Source: Rheum nobile (lineage: Eukaryota; Streptophyta; Magnoliopsida; Caryophyllales; Polygonaceae). From it: a stretch of DNA of 64,000 nt. Location of the stretch: the NCBI GenBank assembly GCA_027886185.1, contig WOAB01000893.1, positions 372,001 to 436,000 of the forward strand, in the 5' to 3' direction. The position numbers and the translations under genes were made by a program. This document shows positions 44,385-53,700 of the stretch, in pieces. Each line of letters starts with the position of its first letter. The first letter of the stretch is position 1. The notes beneath the pieces are model-generated. The model saw only the letters and a program-made list of their open reading frames with translations. It did not search any database and was not told the DNA's origin.

Positions 44385-45704
44385 TTCTATACTTGCTATG
44401 TCGTTGAGGAGAAAAGAAAAAGAAAAAAACCAAAATAGAAAAAAGGCAAAAACAGAAATCCTGGGATAAGTCGAAAACCCAAAAGGACGGCTTAGGTAAT
44501 AAGCAGGTGGCTTGGACCAGCATTAGGCTGGGGTAATAATTGGTCAAGAGTGATGTGAGATATATTGTGAGCCCATCTATTGAAAAATGAAATGAGTAGC
44601 TTGGTGAAAACCCGAACGAGCCAGAGATGCCATTTTCCGCGACCGCGGAAAATCCCTTCAGTAAAGCAGGTCGAGAGCAACAATGCAATTTCCGCGACCG
44701 CGGAATTCCTTCCGCGATCGTGGAATGACACGGAGCGAAGCCACGCGGGTTTTTCCGAAGTTCTTTATTCTTTTACTTTTCCGACTTTATTTTCTTTTAG
44801 TATTTCGTATTTTAGTATATTATTTCCTTTTAGGATTTGTTTCGTTATCTTTTCACTTTAATTTTAGGGTTAGGTTATTTAACCTAATTTTCCCTAGCAG
44901 CTTTCATTCAGATTCAGTTTTCATTGTTGTTTTTCGCACCTTTTGCTCAGGCAGACAATTGAAGTCTTTGGTTGATTTGATTGTGAGGTTATTCCCTTAC
45001 TCTTTCTATGATTGTTTTAATTCTCTCTCGTGCTTAATTTCATTGATCGTATATCGATTCCCCTTGATTTGTTGATTAGGATATCAAATAGATTGATAAT
45101 AGTAGTTCCCTCTAGCCTGACAATCTAAAGAAGATTAGTATTACGCTATTGGTTCCCCTTTTCTATACAACCTGTTGAGATTGTTATTGATCATACTATT
45201 AAGGATTAGAGGAGACTGTTTGAGAATCTTGATCCCTTAGTTTGTGTAGAGAATTAATTGCATGCAATTGTATGACTGTTTGCTACACTTGCATGTACCT
45301 ATCTATTCCTGAATTCGTTACTGTTGTTAGATTCAATCTAGAAGGTCTTCTAGGTTATTTGATAGTTAGGGTTATCAGGACTGGTTGGACTGATAACTAT
45401 ATTAGAACAAGGATTAGGACATTCATGAGTATTGAGGACTAGGAATAATCAATGATTGATCTATCAATCTGAAGTATGGATATTTGTTTGGCTGAGCTAT
45501 TTTCCCAATTTGATTTCAAGTCTTTGCTTTTATTTATTTTGTTTGTTTTTAAACCGAAACCCCCTTGGTTACTTGTTGGTATACAATTACATCGTTGGAA
45601 TAGTATTTGATTCTCTATGGGATTCGACCCTTACTTGCCTATTCTACTAGTTTAGGTTTGTTAGGATTATTTTGATCAGGCGATACGACTAAAACCTGTC
45701 ATCA
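44385..45704 (+). repeat. Probable 3' LTR of the Athila-derived element, with unlike 5' part
   Basis: From about 44636 to 45704 it matches the 5' LTR (CGCGACCGCGG block, TTTATTCTTTTACTTTTCCG, ending TCATCA). The first ~250 bp after the polypurine tract show no clear match to the 5' LTR start. The start is inferred from length and tract position. Confidence 0.6.
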
Positions 45705-45709
45705 CTCAC

Positions 45710-47028
45710 GAGGGCCGTGGACATTTTGGTTTTTCCAAAACCATTGCAGCCCTTAAGAAGCATTTTTATTGGCCCAAATTATCTCACCAAGTCACTAAGT
45801 TTGCCAAGCATGTGTCACTTGCCACAAAGCCAAATCTAGGTCAAGTCCCCAAGGCCTCTAGACCCCCTTGCCTATTTCGACTGCCCCTTAGGAATATGTG
45901 TCTATGGATTTCATTACGGGGTTGCCTCGGTCTAAGAAGGGGAGGGATTCCATCTTTGTGGTTGTGGATCGCTTTTCCAAAATGGCCCACTTCATCTCTT
46001 GCAAAACCACTAACAATGCTTCCAAGGTTTCCACCCTCTTCTTTGACCATGTGGTTAAGCTCTATCGAATCCCTCGCACCATAGTCTCGGATAGGGATGC
46101 CAAATTTGTTGGCCATTTTTGGAGGACCTTGTGGGGAAAACTAGGCACACACGTCTTATTTTCCACTAGTTGTCACCCCCAAATGGATGGCCAAACCGAA
46201 GTGACAACCCATACCCTAGGCACCTTGCTTAGAACCGTCCTTAGGGCCAACCCATGCCGTTGGGAGGACTTACTTTCTTTTGTGGAGTTTTCTTATAATA
46301 GGTCCATCCATTCAGCTACCAAGCTCTCTCCCTTTAAAGTGGTCTATTGACGCAATCCGCTCACTCATATGGACTTGGTACCCCGGCCGCTAGCTTCCAA
46401 GGAGAACCCCGAGGGTCTCAAGCGGGCTGACTTTGTACGAGCCCTCCATGAGCGCACCCGGGCACAACTTGGGCGTCATGCATCACAATATGAGCAACAA
46501 GCAAACAAGGGCCGGTGACGGGTCATCTTTGCACCGGGCTACCTTGTTTGGGTGCACTTGCGCAATGAGCGCTTCCCCGACAAGCGCCGCTCCAAGCTAG
46601 ACCCCCGAGGAGATGGTCCATTCAAAGTGCTCCAACACTTTGGTGACAATGCTTATCAAGTGGAACTCCCCGACGATTATGGTGCTCATCCCATGTTCAA
46701 CGTGGCCGATCTCTCTCCTTTTGTTCCCCCGGAGTGTGAGGACAAATTGGGGACAATTCTACTTCAAGAAGGGGAGAATGATGAGCCCCAACCGCCCCTA
46801 GATGCCAAAGAGGAAGAGGAATGCATGGAAGTCAAGAGCAATGACCCGATCACAAGGGCTCGAGCTAAGGCCATCGCTCGAGCCACACAATCCATTATCA
46901 ACCGGGCCACTCTTAGACAAGGCTCCTTAGCCCCATTAGTGCCACACCTCCACATGATGACCACCATGGAAGACATTGGCTTCACCATGGCCATGACACC
47001 CACGACGCCGACGCCTTCAACCCCATGA
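45710..47028 (+). pseudogene. CRM-like integrase and pol C-terminus (second part)
   Basis: It resumes the HHCC finger (EGRGHFGFSKTIAALKKHFYWP, whose cysteines lie in a shifted frame, CVTCHKAK). The catalytic core follows: VSMDFITGLPRSKKG, VVVDRFSKMAHF (Asp), SDRDAKFVGHFW (Asp) and DGQTEVTTHTL (Glu), so all three catalytic residues are present. Stops lie at 46348-46350 and about 46516-46518. The C-terminal part has LDPRGDGPFKVLQHFGDNAY and FNVADLSPFVPPECEDKLG, the post-core region of CRM-type integrases. The last ~83 codons (46779-47028) lie inside the 3' LTR and encode a K/R/A-rich tail ending TPTTPTPSTP. Confidence 0.85.
46766..46778 (+). other. Polypurine tract of the CRM-like element (within pol)
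   Basis: AAGAAGGGGAGAA lies immediately before the LTR opening TGATGAGCCC and is still inside the pol reading frame. Confidence 0.85.
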
Positions 47029-47693
47029 CATCTAAGGCGTCGACCATGCCGCATACATGCCTAGACGCGCGACACTTATCCCTTGCTTTCCTATTTTAGT
47101 AGTTCATTTTAAAGACTTTGCATTTCCATATTTGGGGTGAGTTAGGCCACTTGCAAGTGGACCTTCGGCCCCACTTGAAACCCTAGACTATTTAAGCCAT
47201 GTTTTGGCTTCCTTGCTCATTTGGTTGAAGATTAAAGGATTAGAGCTTAGAGAAGTTGAGGTGGTCCTCCTTCAAGGGTAGAGGTGGTCCTCCCCAGTTC
47301 AAGCCTCCAATCTAACACCACCAAGCTTGGTTATGTTTGTTTCTCTCTTTCAATCAACAAGTATTGTATTTGGTTTTCACTACAACTTGTTCTTGGCTTG
47401 CAACTCTTCAAATCTGCCAAGGAACCTCCTTGGAGGCTTCCCTTGGCCTTGTCTTGTCAAACACCATCAATCACCATCGTTTGGCTCTTGGTTTCCTCCT
47501 CATTCGCCGGCTTCCACCTCTGTCGGAGCTCCGACGACTTCACCACCTTCCTTCCTTGTTTCTGCCGTCAAGAGGAGCCTCAAGGGAGTTCAAAGAGCCC
47601 ATCTTTGCTAGGAGGAGAAGAAAGGAGCTAGCTTGTGCCATGATCGAGCCATTTCGGTGAAGCAAGGCCTTCAAGCCCCCTTGTTTCACATCA
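46779..47693 (+). repeat. CRM-like 3' LTR (915 bp)
   Basis: It opens TGATGAGCCC and closes TTTCACATCA, is the same length as the 5' LTR after removal of the CACTA insert, and is followed by CAAAG. It contains the uninterrupted CACTA target (GGCCCCACTTG at about 47167-47177). Confidence 0.9.
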
Positions 47694-47698
47694 CAAAG

Positions 47699-49339
47699 GT
47701 ATCAAAATAGCTAGATCAAAAACCAAGAAACGTCAATCCCCCTCAAGGATCTTCGCCACAAACTTCAGCATTGTAACAAAACAGTCTTTGAAAACATCCA
47801 TTCTAAGAGGGATAAGTTGATCAAACGCCTCAAAGGTATAAAAAAATGTGCTACTAATGGGGTAACCAATGAACTTCTGAATTTTGAAAAGCACGTGCAA
47901 TCAGAGCTTGAGTCTATTCTTGAACAAGAAGAGCTCATTTGGTTCCAAAAAGTCAAGGGAACAATGGCTTAACTTAGAGGATAGAAATACAAAATTCTTA
48001 TATGCCTTCACTTTTTTTCTAGGCATTTGCCTTGGTTGATTGTTGACCAACTTATTGACTTGGTAATTGGAGAGGCTGATAACTCCATTAGAACAGCTAC
48101 GGTTCGGTCTCTAGAACGTGACTCTTCTACTTTCATCTATCTTGCTAAATCCAGTGGCCCTTCCAATCCCCGAAGAGGCTGATGATGTTGATTATATGAG
48201 CTGGAAGTTCTCACACGAGGGTGATTTCTCTATTTTGTCGGCTAATAAATTGGTTCACCGTCATAGGCATATGAACAACAATGATAATTACCTTTGCATG
48301 ATAGTTTGGTCCATTAATACACCAGAAATAGTGAGACACTTCATCTGGATTGTCTTGAGGGGAGGAGTCCTTACCAATCCTGAAAAATATAGAAGGCACA
48401 TGCTCGTTGATGATGGGTGCCATGCTTGCCTAGACCACGCAGTGACGAGCATCTACCTTCTGAGAGACTATTCACAAACCAATGCCTTGTGGCTCGATCT
48501 CAATCAACCTTTTCCGAAAACTAATTTCTTCGAGGCTAAATTTGCAATGGATCAAGATAAAAAAAACTTATTAACAGGGAGATGTGATAAGAAGGATTGG
48601 CAGAATTTCTTTTCCTTGGCCCTATGGTGGATCTAGAAATAAAGAAATTCCCGCATACGCGGTGGTATAAACTTCCAGAGGAGTAAGAGCAACTTCATTC
48701 GGGAAAGGTTCCTAAAATACTTTAAGGCCTCGAGCATATAGAGAGGTACTAATGGGTCTAAAATAAAGTCACCCGCTTGATTTTCTTGGAGAAACTTACA
48801 AGAACCCTTGCTAAAGTGCACACTAATGGGGCCGTGAAGGAGGACATAGCTACTGCAGGTGGTGTTGTCGAAGACAGTGATGACAATTGGTTGTGGCTTT
48901 GTCGCTAATCTTGGAAGCTGCAATGTGCCAATGGCGGAGCTTTGGGGTACCATTCATGGTGCTTGCGTGGAACAATGGCTATAGGAGGGTTTGCTTAGAA
49001 ACAAATTCGCATTTGGCGACTTTGTTACTAAACAAATCCATGGATCATAGTCATCTTCTTTCCAGACTTGTCAACCAAGGTCACAACTTCTTGCAAAGAG
49101 ACTGGACTATCCAGCTCCGTCACACCTTTAGGGAGGACAATGCGGTGTTCGACCACCTTGCTTCTTATGCTATTTGTTTTTAAGTAGTTTTTTTTGCTTG
49201 CATATCCTCATGATGTAATTCTTTCTTTTGCTTGATATTGTAGGGGTAAAGCTACCCTAGACTCGTTGTGAATTGTGATGTAATTTTGCTTTGTTTTTAT
49301 GAATTTGAGAGAGTATTGTCTATGTTTTTAACAAAAAAA
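47699..49339 (+). pseudogene. LINE ORF2 remainder: linker, zf-RVT and RNase H
   Basis: It continues the LINE cut by the CRM-like element. Segments are a pre-RT linker (HVQSELESILEQEELIWFQK, about 47890-47960) and a zf-RVT-like domain (DDVDYMSWKFSHEGDFSILS, VRHFIWIVLRGGVLTNPEKY in the open frame 48118-48636). A C-terminal RNase H piece (GSCNVPMAELWGTIHGACVE in one frame, LAWNNGYRRVCLETNSHLAT in 48887-49183) carries the ELWG glutamate, but the first Asp motif reads TNGA instead of TDGA. The RT domain is missing, so the copy is internally deleted. A short A-run at 49332-49338 may be the LINE 3' end. Confidence 0.7.
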
Positions 49340-49799
49340 TCATCTCACATTTCTTAAGAGAATAAATTTTGATCATTAAATTGATTTTTATATAAGTAAA
49401 TAGTTGTGCAATTTTTTTAAAAAAAAACTATCTGAAAAATGAGAAAAAATTACATAATAATTCATAAAACAAATTTTTTCTTAAATAAAACTACTTATAA
49501 AACTGAGTATTCCATAAGTTATCACTTAAGGGAATTTTCTTTTGTTAAGCATCATTACTCTAAGATATCATATGATCAATGCCAGGAATTACAAACATGC
49601 CATTTGCCCCCTTAATTTTGCCTTTTGTTATGCAATGTTATATTTTTTGTTTTCCACCACCTGATTCAATCTGATATGGGAAAGATTTGTGCATCGTTAC
49701 CTTAGACATTTATCTACACCGACTTTATACTTCACCCCTGGAACACCCATGAAATTACAAACATGCCATTTGCCCCCTCAATTTTGCCGCTCGCATTAA
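49340..49799. other. AT-rich spacer between the element nest and the genes
   Basis: No coding frame or element termini were recognised. A 36-bp direct repeat (AATTACAAACATGCCATTTG onward) occurs at 49587-49622 and 49753-49788. Confidence 0.5.
49587..49788 (+). repeat. 36-bp direct repeat upstream of the Kelch gene
   Basis: Copies at 49587-49622 and 49753-49788 are 166 bp apart and differ at one base. They lie just upstream of the presumed transcription start. Confidence 0.8.
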
Positions 49800-50721
49800 T
49801 TCGGCTCTGAGAGTCGTTCCAGTTTGTCTTCTTCCCCTTTCTCTTGCCCAACGGTCACTGCGCACTTACCCTCCGGCGCATTCTAGATCCCAAATCCCCA
49901 AGTCCCAACGTACCCGGCACTGCCACGGCGCCGTTTTGCTAACATGCGCTTACTCCCGTTCTTCTTTTCCCCCTTTCTCCCCCACAGTACCAAAATTTAC
50001 ATATCTCTGCGGCTGCTAGCCTGCTCTGCTAATGTTAATGTTTTGGCAGGGATTCTCTCTCCTCTAGTCCTACCCCAGAGCATTAAGGGCAGTGAAAATG
50101 GACCACTCGTCGCAAAGACCCCACCAAAACGACAATCAACTCTTGATTCTCTCTGAGTAAAACGACGACCGCGACTAGTCACTCACTCTAGTTGTCTCCA
50201 TCACCATTCACCTTGAGGTTAGCCACATTTTCCGATACACCCCTGAAGTCAAGCAAGCTTCTTTTTCCTCTTTCTTCACAGGCGAATCCTCTTTCTTTTC
50301 TTTTTCCATCTGGGTTTTTTCTGGGGTTGGAGATTGAAATTTCTTGTTGGGTTTTTGCTGTTGCAAATTTGCAATCTTTTTCTTTCTCACATTTTTAGGT
50401 CTCTGAATTCGCGCTATTGAGTTTCTAGTTTGAGGAATTGGCTGTCTTTCCCTCAAAGGTGAGAAAAGGTTGCTGCTTTCTTTTGCATTGTTAGTTGCTC
50501 TTGTCTTAGTTTGTTACCCTGTCATTTATAACTATGTAATATAACCTCCCAAATTTGGATGATAATGAAAAAATGTTGTTGTTTCTTCATGGTATTAATT
50601 AGGTTTTTTGTTACCACTCTGTGATATTGATGGATGTATCCTTTTTGTCCCCTTTATTTTGGTTTCTTTTCTGAGCGGTTTAGGATTAGGAAAGAGTTTC
50701 TCGTTGCTGTAAGAGTGGAAA
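49800..50721 (+). other. Probable promoter edge, 5' UTR and UTR intron of the Kelch gene
   Basis: The region is pyrimidine-rich. A donor at 50459 (CTCAAAG/GTGAG) and an acceptor ending at 50683 (GGTTTAG) would define a 225-bp intron in the 5' UTR, leaving a short exon piece before the ATG at 50722. No clear TATA box was found. The transcription start is not determined. Confidence 0.45.
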
Positions 50722-53700
50722 ATGTTTGGATTTTCTCGTCGCCGGATGAAACATGGCAGGTGTGTTTCTTATTCTTCTCCCCCTCCTTGCAAAACTCTTA
50801 ACTTCCCGATGTTCAATTTTGCGGGCTTTCCCTTTTTTAATTTACTGTATTGCTCCCTTGTTCTTGATATGGGTAGGTGGTTCAATTTGTTGATACATAG
50901 GGTTTAATTGTGAATAAGAGCAAGCAGATTAGATGAGTTTTGGTGGTCCACTAGAGGTCTGCATGTACATTTATGTAATTGCTCTTGTACTTGACGGTAA
51001 ATGGAAATTGTTAATGTCGGTCTTGAAACTAATGTGATCAGTGTATGTGCAAGCAAGTAAATATTTTGTCAGCTTTATTTTCATGATTAATCATCAAAAC
51101 ATGGTTATAAGATGGAATGTTTGATTCTATAGTAACCCACCTTACTTTCTGCTTCTATTGGTTACTTGCACCTGTGAATCAATGTAACCTTAAATTAGTC
51201 ACAGCTACTCTGGAGGGTTTATTATATTTTATTTCCCTTTCCTGTAAACAGACTTTTCATTCTGAAGTGACTGTAAAAACACAGTTGGGTATGACGAGTG
51301 TAATCAGGATTGAAATTATTGAAATCGGATTGTATTTGTTACATAGTATGTAACTACTCTAACATGTTTGTAACAAGAAAACCACAAATATATGTTATCT
51401 TTCGAATGTAGTAAAAACTATATGTGAAAACACACAAAAAAACACTTTAATAGCTCTCAAAGAGTTTGTACTCCACAACATTACTACTCTACTATGAGGC
51501 TTTGGCATAAGAGAATGAACTTAAAGCTGACTTTTTGAGCTACAAAACTTGATGAATTACATTAAGTTGTGACATAAGATTGGCAAGGCTATTTGTTTCA
51601 ATTATATTTAATCTACTATTATGGAATTCTATAGTGAAAGCTAGATATACAGTATGCTGATCACTGTGATGAACTACTATGCACGCGGGGTTTGAGGGCT
51701 TTTCATAAGGAGAGGATTATTATGGAGTTGGGAACTAGACTGCTATTCCGCTAAACTTAATCAGCTATATTTTTTTTTTACCTCTCACTAGTAGGTAGCA
51801 GCTCATCTAAAGCTCTAACCCAAATACAAAGATATATCGAACAGGATCACTATCTTCTCAGTAGTAGAACAATAATCAAAATCAATTTGTTATATACATA
51901 TACATTTGTATGTATCTTTATATGTATGCTGATAGAAACCACTTAGGGCAAGGATCTCACCCTAAGGAGACCACTGAGTGTCAGAATCTAACACACATGA
52001 ACTTGGTGGAGAATCTCCAATTTTGTGATATATTCAATTCATAATTCAAGTCTGCTACAAACTGACTCTCAGGACGGATTATATAATAAATAGAAAAGAT
52101 AACTAACTCATAATAATACTAATTCAATAAATCAGCAACTAACTAGATAGTGAAATAATGGAGAAAGTGGGGAAGCTAAATCCTAGAAAATAGCTTGGGA
52201 AATTACAGAAATTAAGTAAATAGAAATAATTTTAAAATTAACTAAATAAGAAAATTAGAAATTGATTCCCTGCAGGATCGTATCATATGCATTATATTAA
52301 TTGTTTGATTTATGAGATGTGGGATAGTAGAATAATTGGTCTCACATTTTATATGATCTATCTGAATCAGGCTCAAAGTGCAGCTCTCAGATCATGTTCA
52401 ATCAACTAAGAGTCCTTTAAGAAACCCTAAAAAGGCTGGGAATCCCAATGTATGTATTTCTGCTTCTCTTTCTATTCTTTCTTATCAATAATTTGCATAC
52501 TAACATGATAAGTACAGCATGGTGAAGATACTGCTCCAACAACTGGTAGTTCAGATGATCATGATTGTCATTGCTCATCTGATACCAACAACTGCACAGC
52601 TGGGAGCTCGGAGAGCTGGATGGAGCTATCAATAGCTGGAGATAAGCCTGCACCTCGGTTTAACGTACATAAGTGCTAAGTCTTATCTTTAGTATTACAT
52701 GCAAAATATGTGTTTCTACATCAGAAAAATGTTTCTTTACAGCATGCTGCTGCAGTCATTGGGAGTAAGATGGTGGTTGTTGGTGGTGAATCTGGAAATG
52801 GAACATTGAACGATGTACAGGTACTTTAAAATTTTGCCCCTCTTTACTTTCTTTATTAGATTATCACCTCCTTGTTGGCTAGTATTAACTTATCACATCA
52901 TCCATAGAATGGAAATTATCTTCAGTCCTGATGAATTACTTTATAAAGAAGTGTGGAACCTGTTCTGCTCTGAATTTATTTTTGTTTTTGAGACAGGTGC
53001 TAAATTTTGAACAATTCTCATGGACAGCAGCTTCTTCTAAGATTTACTTGTCTCCAACTAACCTGCCCTTGAAGATCCCAGCATGCAAGGGCCATAGTTT
53101 GGTACCACCTCTCAATCTCTACATAAACCTGTGAAATATGAATCTATAAGAAATATTTATGGTTGTGTAATATTGCCCTTCAATTATTTCAATTGTCTAA
53201 TTTCGTACTATAACTAGGTCTCTTGGGGTAAGAAAGCTCTATTAGTTGGTGGAAAAACTGATCCTAGTAGTGAAAAGGTTTCAGGTAAAGATTTTCTCAC
53301 TTTTTCTTTCTGCATCCCCTTCTGGGATACATAAGGAATAACTGACTAGATTTTTTCGATTCTATAGTTTGGTCATTCGATACAGAAACAGAATGTTGGT
53401 CACTAATGGAGGCAAAGGGAGACATACCAGTAAGAATCCAACTCTGTTTTGCCTTTGATCAAGGAAAAATTTGCCATTGTGACTCAGTCTGAAATGAACA
53501 AAGAGTCTGTTTAAAACCAAGGATTCTGATACAAAGATATTGTTCAGGTTGCTCGAAGTGGCCATGCTGTGGTAAGAGTAGGCTCTCATTTAATTCTCTT
53601 TGGTGGTGAAGATTCTAAAAGAAGAAAGTTGAATGACCTATATATGTTTGAGCTGAAATCTATGACTTGGCTTCCTCTTCATTGCACGTAAGTTGCTCCT

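Larger units (their letters stand above)
41385..45704 (+). mobile_element. Athila-derived non-autonomous LTR element (4320 bp)
   Basis: It is bounded by TGATCAGCTC and CTGTCATCA and flanked by CTCAC. It has an LTR of 1354 bp, an intact tRNA-Asp-type primer-binding site, a short truncated gag-pro frame, a tandem repeat, a polypurine tract and a 3' LTR. There is no RT or integrase. Its LTR opening resembles that of the Athila-like copies in the first 11 kb. Confidence 0.85.
31226..47693 (+). mobile_element. CRM-like chromovirus (complete ends, interrupted twice)
   Basis: Both LTRs are 915 bp once the CACTA insertion is removed, and the element is flanked by CAAAG (31221-31225 and 47694-47698). 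The order is 5' LTR, tRNA-Met primer-binding site, gag with a CCHC knuckle, protease with a DGG active site, RT, RNase H, integrase, and a pol end that extends into the 3' LTR. The gag (RSWWHRFMTDRERCR, QRYVPEDYTAQM), the DGG-type protease and the pol/LTR overlap fit the CRM clade. The reading frame has many stops and frameshifts. Confidence 0.8.
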
